This document shows positions 1-8,016 of a stretch of 8,219 bases of DNA, in pieces. The stretch covers positions 1 to 8,219 of the forward strand of contig CAMWVZ010000038.1 of the NCBI GenBank assembly GCA_947177845.1. Direction: 5' to 3'. Under the pieces are notes generated by a model, which was not told the origin of the DNA, did no database searches, and worked only from the letters and a program-made list of their open reading frames with translations. Every line of letters starts with the position of its first letter. Position 1 is the first letter of the stretch. The translations under genes and the position numbers were made by a program. Source of the stretch: an uncultured Bacteroidales bacterium. GTDB taxonomy: Bacteria > Bacteroidota > Bacteroidia > Bacteroidales > P3.

Positions 1-10
1 GCCCCATGTA

Positions 11-42
11 TTTGTATTTCTAACGGTAAATGATTAAATTTG
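11..42 (+). promoter_or_regulatory. Predicted Bacteroidetes-type promoter for the ruvA-sprA unit
   Basis: A TTTG at 11-14 is followed after 20 bases by TAAATTTG at 35-42. This matches the primary sigma (sigma-ABfr) consensus of Bacteroidetes: a -33 TTTG, a spacer of about 19-21 bases, and a -7 TAnnTTTG. Both elements match exactly and the spacing is right, in the only non-coding stretch ahead of ruvA. Transcription would start at about 46-50, giving a leader of about 50 bases. A second TATTTTG at 81-87 is one T short of the -7 consensus and is not called. The match is by eye in T-rich DNA, so chance agreement is possible. Confidence 0.5.
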
Positions 43-43
43 T

Positions 44-54
44 CCCCTTTGGGG
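44..54 (+). other. Small perfect inverted repeat at the predicted transcript 5' end
   Basis: CCCC (44-47), a TTT loop (48-50) and GGGG (51-54) form a four-pair GC stem. No run of T follows it, so it does not look like an intrinsic terminator for an upstream gene. It lies at or just before the predicted transcription start. If transcribed, it could put a small hairpin at the extreme 5' end of the mRNA. The repeat is short enough to be chance, and no function is claimed. Confidence 0.2.
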
Positions 55-97
55 CGGTCTCCATTGGGGTATGTCCCGCATATTTTGAAACGGATAC

Positions 98-694
98 ATG
101 TACGCATATATAGAGGGCAAACTTGCCGAACATAATCCGGCCTGTGTGACGATAGATTGCGGCGGGGTGGGCTACGAGATTCATGTTTCGCTCAACACAT
201 ACGGCAAGATAAAAGACAAGACGACGGCAAAACTCTTCGTCTATCAGGCGGTGCGCGAAGACGCCCTGCTGCTCTACGGTTTTGCCGACAAAGCCGAGAA
301 GGAACTTTTCCTGCACTTGATTTCGGTTTCGGGGGTAGGGGCGAGCACGGCGATGCTGGTGCTTTCCACGCTCAGTCCCGACGCCACGGTCAATGCCATT
401 CTTAGCGGCGATGTCAAGAAAATACAGTCCGTCAAGGGGATAGGTCTAAAGACCGCCCAACGGATTCTTGTGGATTTGCGCGACAAACTTTCCAAATTGG
501 AATTCGCTCCCACGGCTCCCGGCCAAGACATGCTTGTGCCGCAGTTGAGCCGCGAACGGCAGGAAGCGGTGTCGGCCCTCGTCACCTTGGGCTTCGCCAA
601 AGCTTCCGTCGAGAAGACCGTCGATGGCCTGCTTGCCGCCGAACCCGATTCCTCCACCGAAGATATTATCAAAAAAGCGTTGCGGATGTTATAG
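98..694 (+). CDS. ruvA: Holliday junction branch migration complex subunit RuvA
   Basis: RuvA is the cytoplasmic DNA-binding subunit of RuvABC. Its tetramers grip four-way junctions and load the RuvB ATPase, which drives branch migration before RuvC cuts. The 198-residue product is close to the roughly 200 usual for the family. The N-terminal OB-fold (about 1-64) opens MYAYIEGKLAE and contains IDCGGVGYEIHV. The acidic pin is present as E54-D55 in REDALLLYGF. Two helix-hairpin-helix motifs follow: SGVG at 78-81 and KGIG at 113-116, the latter leading into LKTAQRILVDLRDKL. A flexible linker (about 133-152) leads to the C-terminal RuvB-binding three-helix domain (about 153-198, with ALVTLGFAKASVEKTV). 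The ATG at 98 gives the expected N-terminus, but only a weak purine stretch precedes it, as is usual in Bacteroidota. It is probably the first gene of the unit, 25 bases ahead of sprA. Confidence 0.97.
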   Translation: MYAYIEGKLAEHNPACVTIDCGGVGYEIHVSLNTYGKIKDKTTAKLFVYQAVREDALLLYGFADKAEKELFLHLISVSGVGASTAMLVLSTLSPDATVNAILSGDVKKIQSVKGIGLKTAQRILVDLRDKLSKLEFAPTAPGQDMLVPQLSRERQEAVSALVTLGFAKASVEKTVDGLLAAEPDSSTEDIIKKALRML

Positions 695-719
695 ACCTTA
701 CTTTTTTGAAATTGGAACT

Positions 720-800
720 ATGTTGAAGTATTGGTTCTATGGCATTTTGGCAACCTTGTTTGCTCTCGTGCTCTCGAGCGGGGTGACGCAAGCCTACGCG
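720..800 (+). other. Sec signal peptide of SprA
   Basis: Residues 1-27 have a lysine at position 3, a hydrophobic core (about W5-L18) and an A25-Y26-A27 site fitting signal peptidase I, with the mature chain starting at R28. There is no lipobox cysteine, so this is not a lipoprotein signal. It routes SprA through Sec to the periplasm before outer-membrane assembly, and it fixes the start codon: the open frame extends upstream to an ATG at 624, but that would bury the signal behind 32 proline- and cysteine-rich residues encoded within ruvA. The exact cleavage site is inferred by eye. Confidence 0.85.
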
Positions 801-3800
801 CGTCAGGTGGCACGCAGGGGCGATATACCTTTGCCTCCCCAATGGGAAGATATGCCCGGTGTGGCGGCCTATCTTTACGATGCCTATTACGGGGAGGCCT
901 CGGAAGCGGCCACGGCCACAGACGCGGCCTTGGAAGTTGCCGCCGACTCCCTCCACTATCCCATTCCGCAGTCCGAATCCTACGAACCTCTCCCTGCCGA
1001 CAAGAGCCTGCATTTCAAAAATCCCGTTACCGAAGAGGTGGTCTACGACCCGGTTACCAACGAATATGTACTGAAGCGCAAAGCGGGCGATTTGGAGCTT
1101 TCGCACCGCAACATGAGTATGGAAGATTATCTTCAATACGACATGGATCGTGCCATAAAGGACTATTGGAAGACGAAAGCCGACTATACGCCCACCACGT
1201 CTTCGGGTTTGGGCGGCTTGATTCCCGGGCTTAACCTCAATCTCGACTTTCTCGACAATTTCTTGGGAAAGGATTTCATCAAATTCGACCTGAACGGTTC
1301 TATCGGCTTGGATTTCGCTTTTGTGGGCACCCGTCGCGACGACCCCTCCCTCGACATCAAGAAGCGTCGCACTTTTAATTTCGACTTTTCTTCCGATATT
1401 AATATAAACCTGAACGCCACGATTGCCGACCGTATCAAGTTCGACATCAGTCACAACACCGAAGCCCTCTTTCAGTTCGACAACAAGTTCAAGTTGCAGT
1501 ATGAGGGAAAGGAAGACGAAATCATCAAGACGATAGCCGCCGGTAACGTGGATTTTCCGCTCAACACCACCTTGATTAGCGGCGTGCAGGAGCTGTTCGG
1601 CCTCAAGGCGCGTTTGCAGTTCGGCAAGACCTACATCACGGGTGTGTTCTCCGAACAACGCTCGGAGGGAAGCAGCATCCGCATTCAAGGCGGCGCGCAA
1701 AGCACCGATTTCGAAATTCACGCCGATGCCTACGACGAGAACCGGCACTTCTTCCTTGCCCAATATTTCCGCGAACATTATCACGAGGCTTTGTCGCAGC
1801 TTCCTTTGGTAAACAGCCGTATCACGATTAACAAAATCGAACTGTGGGTAACCAACGTGGGTTCGCCCGTGCAGAACAACCGCAATATCGTGGCCTTTAC
1901 CGATTTGGCCGAGTCCCAACCCTTGGCGCGCGATGTGCGCGGCACCAGAGGGCAGCACTATCCCGATCAGGACAAATCGAACGACTTGCTTCGGGTGGTC
2001 GACAAGGCGCAGTTGCGCAACCTCAATAACGTGAGCCGCTATCTGAGCACGAAAGGCTACACCAACGGCCGCGAATACGAAAAAGTGGAAAGCGCCCGCC
2101 GTCTGGATCCTTCGGAATATACGTTCAATCCTTCGTTGGGTTTCATTTCGCTCAACCAAAGCCTCAACACCGAGCAGGTGCTGGCCGTGGCCTTCCAATA
2201 TCAGATTGTGGGCGACCCTGCGGTGTATCAGGTGGGTGAATTTTCCGACCAAGGCATCAACGACCCCGATGTGCTGGTGGTGAAGTTGTTGAAGTCCTCC
2301 ACGCTCAATACAGAGATTCCGTTGTGGGACCTCATGATGAAGAACGTCTATTCGCTCAACACCTATCAGCTTTCGTCCGAGGATTTCCGCTTCAACATCA
2401 TGTATTCGGGCAATCAGCGCGGCGTGCCCAGCGGCTATTTCACCGAAGGGCCCCGCAAGGGCATTCCCTTGATACAGGTGTTCGGCGTGGATAATCTCGA
2501 CCGTCAGCAGAACCGCAACCCCGACGGATTCTTCGACTTTCTGGACAATGCCGCCAGGGGCGCGGGTTACGTGCAGTCGGACAAGGGTTTGATTTTTCTG
2601 CCGTGGCCCGAACCTTTCGGACGCGATTTGGTGGAGATGTTCGACGGCGACAGTGTGGCGGCGCAACCCTACCGTTTCGACGAACTTTATCGCAAGACCA
2701 AGACCGAGGCTCAGCAATACACCGAAAAGAACAAGTATGAATTTGTGGGAAGCTACAAGGGCGCGGGCGGAAGTGAAATCAATCTCGGGGTCTACAATCT
2801 GCCGCAAGGGTCGGTGAAGGTGATGGCGGGCAATACGCCTTTGGTGGAGAATGTGGATTATACGGTGAATTATTCGGCTGGTATCGTGCATATTATCAAT
2901 CCCGGAGTGCTCAATTCGGGCGTGCCTATCGATGTCAAGACCGAGAGCATGTCGAACAGTCTGCTCACCAAGCGGATGATGGGTTTGCGGTTGGAACATT
3001 TCTTCAATCCCAATTTCTATGTGGGCGCCACGTTGATGAACCTGCATCAGAGTGCGCTGACACAGAAGGTGAACTATGGCGAGGAGCCTATCTCCAACAC
3101 GATTTACGGTTTTGATGTTTCGTATGATAAGGAAAGCCGTTGGCTCACCAAGACGGTAGACTGGCTTCTTCCTTTCGAAGACAGCAAGGCCCCTTCGCGT
3201 ATCAGTCTTTACGGCGAATTCGCGCACTTCCTGCCCGGTCACTCCCGCGCTATCGGCAAGCAGGGTGTTACCTACATAGACGATTTCGAGGGCAGCAAGA
3301 GCAGCATCAGCATGAAGGAGCCCTATACATGGTTCCTTGCCTCCACGCCGCAGAAGCAGACCGATTTGTTTCCCGAAGCGGCCGATATGTTCGCTTCCAC
3401 CACCTTGAGCGGCCGAAACCGCGCCAAGTTGGCTTGGTATAGCGTCGACCCCATTTTCTACAGCAATGCGCGTCCCGACAACATCACCACGCAGGATTTG
3501 TCGAACCACTATATCCGCAGGGTGTTGGTGCAGGAGGTTTATCCCACCCGTCAGTTGTCGTCGGGCGAGGCGCAGACCCTCACCGTGCTCAACTTGGCCT
3601 ATTATCCCACCGAAAGGGGCCCTTATAATTTCGATGCTTCGCCGGTGGCGGGAATTTCGGCGGGTGTGGCGCCCGATGGCAGTCTTAATTCGCCCGAAAG
3701 CCGTTGGGGCGGTATCATGCGCAAAATCAGCAATACCGATTTCGAGGCGAGCAATGTGGAGTATATCGAATTCTGGATGATGGACCCCTTTATCGGGAAG

Positions 3801-6800
3801 AATGGAAAAGACGGAAATCCGCGTCATTCGGGAGGTACGCTCTATTTCAACTTGGGTGATATTTCGGAAGATGTGTTGCGCGACGGCCGCAAGGCGTTCG
3901 AAAACGGAATGCCCACCACAGCCGAGGTGAAGGATGTGGAGGAAACCCAGTGGGGGCGTGTTCCTTCCATTCAGGCCATTGTGAATAGTTTTGACAACGA
4001 CCCCGCTTCCCGCCGCTATCAGGATATAGGTTTGGACGGATTGGCCTCGGCCGACGAACGTGAGTTCTTTGCCAATTATTTAGAGGAATTGGCGCGCAAT
4101 CTCGACGGCGGCCCCAATTCCGAAGCCTACCGCAACGCCTACAACGACCCTTCGTCCGACAACTACATCTATTTCCGCCGTGGTTTTTGGGATACGGTGC
4201 GTCATTCGGAAAACAAAATCGCCGACCGCTATAAGTTCTACAATAACCCCGAGGGCAACTCGCCTTCGAATGCGGACAATCCCGAAAGCTATCCCACCCA
4301 GCAGACCAACTATCCCAACACGGAAGACATCAGCGGCGACAACACGCTCAACGAGGCGGAAAACTACTATCAATACCAAATTTCGCTCGACCCCGACCAT
4401 ATGAAAATCGGCGAGAACTATATCACCGACATTCAGACATCGCGGGTGAGACTTGCCAACAAGGAAGAGGAGGATGTAACGTGGTATCAGTTCAAGGTGC
4501 CCGTCAAGGAGCCGACGGCGGTGTTCGGACAGATGCAGAATTTGCAGTCGGTGCGTTTTGTGCGTATGTATCTGCGCGATTTCAAGGAACCTGTGATTCT
4601 GCGTTTCGCTTCTTTGGATTTGGTGCGTTCGGATTGGCGTAAATACGACAATACCTTGCTCGAAAGCGGCGAGCATGTGCCCGGCGGCAGCAAGACCACC
4701 TTCGATGTGGCGGTGGTGAGCGTGGAGGAAAACAGCACCCGCCAGCCTATCAATTATGTGTTGCCTCCCGACATCGAGCGTGTCATCGACCCCTCCTCGC
4801 AGGGCAACGTGCAGATGAACGAACAGTCGTTGAGCCTCAAGGTGCTTAACTTGGCCGACGGCGATGCGCGCGGTATCTACAAGAATGTGTCGTACGACAT
4901 GCGGCAGTTCAAGAAGATAGAGATGTATGCGCACATGGAGAAGGTGAACGAAACGGATGTGGCCACCGACGGCGATGTGCATCTGATTATACGTTTGGGT
5001 GCGGACTACAACGACAACTACTACGAATACGAAATACCTCTCAGCTATACGCAATGGGGACAGAGCGCGCGCAATTTGGTGTGGCCCGACATCAACAAGG
5101 TGGAGATTGATTTGGCCGAGTTGGTGAAGGTGAAGGAAAGACGCAACACCATGATGCGCGAACAGGGCCGCAACACCTATAACACCGTCTATTCGGAACA
5201 TATCGGCAAGGCGGTGTATTCGGTAAAGGGAACGCCCGCTATCAGTGCGGTGAAGGCCATTATGATAGGCTTGAAGAATCCGAAGCGCATGAGGCAGGGC
5301 GATTCGGACGACGGGCTCGACAAGTCGGTGGAAGTGTGGGTGAATGAGTTGAGTTTAAATGATTTCAAGAAAGAAGGAGGTGTTGCGGCCACGGCCCGTG
5401 CGCAGGCCACCTTGGGCGATGTGGGCAGGGTGTCGCTGGCCGGTTCGTATACGCAGGCCAATTTCGGACAACTCGAACAGAAGCTCACCGATCTTTCGCA
5501 GAGCAACACCGGTTCGTATGATGTGGCGGTGGATTTGGAAATGGGACGTTTCCTGCCCGAGAAAGCGGGCCTGAAACTGCCCGTGCACTATGACCTTTCC
5601 ACGGTAATTGCCAATCCCAAATACAATCCCTTGGATCCCGACGTCAAGACCAAGGACGATATGCAGACCTATCCCGACAAGGCATCGAAAAAGGAATTCA
5701 AACATGCCGTGCAGGACTATACCATGCGGCAGAACGTCAACCTGATGAATGTGCGCAAGGAACGCACCAATTCCGAACGTCAGCCGCAGTTTTGGGACAT
5801 CGAGAACTTCAATGTGCTGTATGCCTTCACCAGCGTGGTGCACCGCGACGAGGATATGGAATTCGACAATCAGACCATTCACCGAGGCGGCATCGGCTAC
5901 GATTACTCCACCTCCTCCCGTTTCTTCCAGCCGCTTGCCAAGACCAAGCTGGCGCAGAAGAAGTGGGCGGCCATTCTCACCGATTTCAACATCAACTATA
6001 TTCCCAATATGTTCTCGTTCAATATGGGTATGGAACGGGAATTTTCGGAAAGCAAGATGCGCAACAAGAACACCGAATGGGATTTGTTGATGCCCACCAG
6101 CTACTACAAGCGTTTCGATTGGACGCGCAGTTATAATTTCCGTTACGACCTCACCAAGTCTATCGGCATCACCTATTCGGCCAATGCCGATTCGTATCTG
6201 CGTGAGCCGCCGGGACGTATCAATACGCCCGACAAGAAGGATTCGGTTTGGCACAGTTTCTTCAGCGGGGGGCGCCTCAATAATTTCGACCAAAATTTAG
6301 GTGTCACCTATACCTTGCCTATCAATAAGATTCCTATCTTCGACTGGATTGAGGCAAGTGCTTCCTACGGCGCGATTTACCGTTGGGAGGGTGGGGCGTT
6401 GGCCACGCGCGACCGCTTGGGTAACGTCATCACCAACTCCTTGAACCTGAGCGCCAACGGTTCGGCCAACTTCGTGACCCTCTACAACAAAGTGCCTTTC
6501 CTGCGGAAGATTAACGGCAACAACAACCGCCGCAACAGTCGCAACGGGCGGAGCAATACGGTGATGAGCCGCGGCGATGAGCAGCAAAAAAACTCGGGCA
6601 ACGGTTTCGAGACTTTCTATAAAGGTGTGGTGCGCTTCCTGATGTTGGTGCGCGATGTGAATATATCGTGGAGCCGCAATCAGGGAACCACTTTGCCCGG
6701 CTTTATGCCCGAACCCGATTTGTTCGGTGTGAATTTCCCGCAGAACGCTCCCGGGGCGGGTTTCGCGCTCTTCGGCTCGCAGGCCGACATACGGCAGAAG

Positions 6801-8015
6801 GCCGCCTTGAACGGCTGGCTCTCCACCGATAGCCTGCTCATTCAACCCTACTACCGGCAGTTTACGGAAAGCGTGAACGCGCAGGGAACCATTGAGCCTT
6901 TCCGCGATTTCAGGATTACGGTGAACATGAGTTACGGCAAGACGGAGAACTATTCTTCCTACTATACGTTCAACAACGGATTCGGTGAATTCCGCGAGAC
7001 CAATCCCCGTCTGACAGGCAGCTATAACGTTACCAACGTGATGATAGGCACCGCGTTCAGCAAATTCAACGACAATTATTTCGACAAGACTTTCGGTAAG
7101 TTTTTGGAAAACCGTATCGTGATAGCCGAGCGTCTGGCGCAGGACAACCGTATGCCGGGCTACACGCCGGACAACTATGTCTATGACAGTTTGGCGCAGG
7201 CCATGTTCCCCGAAGGCTACAAATCCAACAATCAGGACGTGATGATTCCCGCCTTGATTGCCGCCTACACGGGGCGCGACCCGCATAAGGTGTCGCTTTC
7301 CGCCCTCGATAAATTCCCCCTGCCCAACTGGTCGGTGACGTATTCGGGGCTCACCAAGATAAAGGGCGTGCGCAAGGTGTTCAAGAATTTCTCGATTTCA
7401 CATGCCTACAGCTCCACCTACAGCGTGGGTTCCTACACCAACAACCTGCTCTACGAGGGCGATGACGTGGATTATATCCGCAACATAGACGAGGACAACA
7501 ATTTCCGTTCGCGCTATGTGATGGAAGGGGTGGTGTTGAGCGAACAGTTCTCGCCGCTCATCAAGATAAACATGACGTTCATCAACGACCTTTCGCTGAA
7601 TTTCGAGTATAGGCAGAGCCGGCAGATTGGCTTGAGTTTCGTGAACAATCAGATAACCGAGCAACGCACCAAGGAATGGATTGTGGGGGCGGGATACCGT
7701 ATCAAGAACGTAGGATTTAAAGTGAATTCGGGAGGGGCGGGCAAGAAGCGTATCAGCAGCGATATCGTGTTGCGTGCCGATTTCAGCATCCGCGACAACA
7801 TCCGTCTTTTGCGGAAGATAGACCAGTCTCTCAACACGCCGTCGGAGGGAGCCATGATTACCTCCATCAACGTGTATGCCGAATACGAGATAACCAAGAA
7901 TATTTCGGCGCGTCTGTTCTACGATATGACGCTCAACAAGCCTTATATCGCCAATCAGTTCTACAACCACAACGGGCGCGGCGGCATCAGTCTCACGTAT
8001 AGGTTCACGCAGTAA
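720..8015 (+). CDS. sprA: Type IX secretion system outer-membrane translocon SprA (Sov)
   Basis: SprA (Sov in Porphyromonas) is the giant outer-membrane barrel through which T9SS cargo leaves the cell. The Flavobacterium johnsoniae protein is a 36-strand barrel with a lateral gate, working with PorV and a plug protein. The product here has 2431 residues, within the family range of about 2400-2500, with no frameshift or internal stop. The ATG at 720 is chosen because a signal peptide follows directly (residues 1-27). Family hallmarks seen in order: NPVTEEVVYDP (101-111); EDYLQYDMDRAIKDYWK (about 135-151); the first SprA_N-like region (about 160-385); a block from GVPSGYFTEGPRKG through NPDGFFDF (601-603 is PDG) to LPWPEPFG (627-634); KYEFVGSY (from 672); FAHFLPGHSR and YIDDFEGS (852-859); RYKFYNNPEGNSP (from 1170); YPNTEDISGDNTLNE (1198-1212). 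From about 1555 the sequence is strand-rich and barrel-like, including RADFSIRDN (2352-2360), and it ends GGISLTYRFTQ. I see no cysteine. It is probably co-transcribed with ruvA and coupled to the next gene. SprA identity is firm; domain limits are approximate. Confidence 0.97.
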   Translation: MLKYWFYGILATLFALVLSSGVTQAYARQVARRGDIPLPPQWEDMPGVAAYLYDAYYGEASEAATATDAALEVAADSLHYPIPQSESYEPLPADKSLHFKNPVTEEVVYDPVTNEYVLKRKAGDLELSHRNMSMEDYLQYDMDRAIKDYWKTKADYTPTTSSGLGGLIPGLNLNLDFLDNFLGKDFIKFDLNGSIGLDFAFVGTRRDDPSLDIKKRRTFNFDFSSDININLNATIADRIKFDISHNTEALFQFDNKFKLQYEGKEDEIIKTIAAGNVDFPLNTTLISGVQELFGLKARLQFGKTYITGVFSEQRSEGSSIRIQGGAQSTDFEIHADAYDENRHFFLAQYFREHYHEALSQLPLVNSRITINKIELWVTNVGSPVQNNRNIVAFTDLAESQPLARDVRGTRGQHYPDQDKSNDLLRVVDKAQLRNLNNVSRYLSTKGYTNGREYEKVESARRLDPSEYTFNPSLGFISLNQSLNTEQVLAVAFQYQIVGDPAVYQVGEFSDQGINDPDVLVVKLLKSSTLNTEIPLWDLMMKNVYSLNTYQLSSEDFRFNIMYSGNQRGVPSGYFTEGPRKGIPLIQVFGVDNLDRQQNRNPDGFFDFLDNAARGAGYVQSDKGLIFLPWPEPFGRDLVEMFDGDSVAAQPYRFDELYRKTKTEAQQYTEKNKYEFVGSYKGAGGSEINLGVYNLPQGSVKVMAGNTPLVENVDYTVNYSAGIVHIINPGVLNSGVPIDVKTESMSNSLLTKRMMGLRLEHFFNPNFYVGATLMNLHQSALTQKVNYGEEPISNTIYGFDVSYDKESRWLTKTVDWLLPFEDSKAPSRISLYGEFAHFLPGHSRAIGKQGVTYIDDFEGSKSSISMKEPYTWFLASTPQKQTDLFPEAADMFASTTLSGRNRAKLAWYSVDPIFYSNARPDNITTQDLSNHYIRRVLVQEVYPTRQLSSGEAQTLTVLNLAYYPTERGPYNFDASPVAGISAGVAPDGSLNSPESRWGGIMRKISNTDFEASNVEYIEFWMMDPFIGKNGKDGNPRHSGGTLYFNLGDISEDVLRDGRKAFENGMPTTAEVKDVEETQWGRVPSIQAIVNSFDNDPASRRYQDIGLDGLASADEREFFANYLEELARNLDGGPNSEAYRNAYNDPSSDNYIYFRRGFWDTVRHSENKIADRYKFYNNPEGNSPSNADNPESYPTQQTNYPNTEDISGDNTLNEAENYYQYQISLDPDHMKIGENYITDIQTSRVRLANKEEEDVTWYQFKVPVKEPTAVFGQMQNLQSVRFVRMYLRDFKEPVILRFASLDLVRSDWRKYDNTLLESGEHVPGGSKTTFDVAVVSVEENSTRQPINYVLPPDIERVIDPSSQGNVQMNEQSLSLKVLNLADGDARGIYKNVSYDMRQFKKIEMYAHMEKVNETDVATDGDVHLIIRLGADYNDNYYEYEIPLSYTQWGQSARNLVWPDINKVEIDLAELVKVKERRNTMMREQGRNTYNTVYSEHIGKAVYSVKGTPAISAVKAIMIGLKNPKRMRQGDSDDGLDKSVEVWVNELSLNDFKKEGGVAATARAQATLGDVGRVSLAGSYTQANFGQLEQKLTDLSQSNTGSYDVAVDLEMGRFLPEKAGLKLPVHYDLSTVIANPKYNPLDPDVKTKDDMQTYPDKASKKEFKHAVQDYTMRQNVNLMNVRKERTNSERQPQFWDIENFNVLYAFTSVVHRDEDMEFDNQTIHRGGIGYDYSTSSRFFQPLAKTKLAQKKWAAILTDFNINYIPNMFSFNMGMEREFSESKMRNKNTEWDLLMPTSYYKRFDWTRSYNFRYDLTKSIGITYSANADSYLREPPGRINTPDKKDSVWHSFFSGGRLNNFDQNLGVTYTLPINKIPIFDWIEASASYGAIYRWEGGALATRDRLGNVITNSLNLSANGSANFVTLYNKVPFLRKINGNNNRRNSRNGRSNTVMSRGDEQQKNSGNGFETFYKGVVRFLMLVRDVNISWSRNQGTTLPGFMPEPDLFGVNFPQNAPGAGFALFGSQADIRQKAALNGWLSTDSLLIQPYYRQFTESVNAQGTIEPFRDFRITVNMSYGKTENYSSYYTFNNGFGEFRETNPRLTGSYNVTNVMIGTAFSKFNDNYFDKTFGKFLENRIVIAERLAQDNRMPGYTPDNYVYDSLAQAMFPEGYKSNNQDVMIPALIAAYTGRDPHKVSLSALDKFPLPNWSVTYSGLTKIKGVRKVFKNFSISHAYSSTYSVGSYTNNLLYEGDDVDYIRNIDEDNNFRSRYVMEGVVLSEQFSPLIKINMTFINDLSLNFEYRQSRQIGLSFVNNQITEQRTKEWIVGAGYRIKNVGFKVNSGGAGKKRISSDIVLRADFSIRDNIRLLRKIDQSLNTPSEGAMITSINVYAEYEITKNISARLFYDMTLNKPYIANQFYNHNGRGGISLTYRFTQ
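6513..6605 (+). other. Asn/Arg-rich low-complexity segment in SprA, probable loop
   Basis: Residues about 1932-1962 form a polar, low-complexity run beginning NGNNNRRNSRNGRSN and continuing through MSRGDEQQKNSGNG. They sit between hydrophobic segments LYNKVPFLRKI and FYKGVVRFLMLV in the C-terminal barrel-like region. The composition (many N, R, S and G, almost no hydrophobics) suggests a disordered loop or turn linking two strands. Which side of the membrane it faces cannot be told from sequence. The reading frame is continuous across it, so it is part of the protein and not a sequencing slip. Confidence 0.6.
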
Positions 8016-8016
8016 T

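Noticed and set aside
1..37. Possible tail of an upstream gene
   Set aside because: Each + frame has a stop by base 37, so at most about 11 codons would be visible. No frame can be preferred and nothing recognisable can be read.
44..54. CCCC-TTT-GGGG as a terminator of an upstream gene
   Set aside because: The stem has only four pairs and no T-tract follows it.
30..113. A 27-codon frame beginning MIKFVPFGAV that overlaps the ruvA start
   Set aside because: Its ATG lies upstream of the predicted transcription start and inside the promoter spacer. Its composition is unremarkable and nothing else supports it.
157..405. Other short + strand frames inside ruvA and sprA (for example 157-405, 731-1234, 3140-3442, 5749-6090)
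   Set aside because: They are out-of-frame shadows with Arg/Ser/Pro-rich translations and no recognisable motifs, each covered by a confident gene.
624..719. Upstream ATG extension of the sprA frame into ruvA
   Set aside because: It adds 32 residues rich in Pro and Cys that overlap the well-supported end of ruvA, and it would bury the signal peptide starting at 720.
669..3827. A 1052-codon antisense open frame, with further long antisense frames at 4080-5201, 5355-6293, 6297-7286 and 7398-7970
   Set aside because: All lie in the one antisense frame whose codons exactly complement sprA codons, so they are open only because sprA lacks TTA, CTA and TCA. The translations are rich in His, Arg, Ile and Val, resemble no family I know, and sprA on the other strand is unmistakable.
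5359..5574. Internal + strand frame near the AGGAGG sequence as a separate small gene
   Set aside because: Its ATG precedes the Shine-Dalgarno-like motif, its product is Arg/Pro-rich shadow sequence, and it lies wholly inside sprA.
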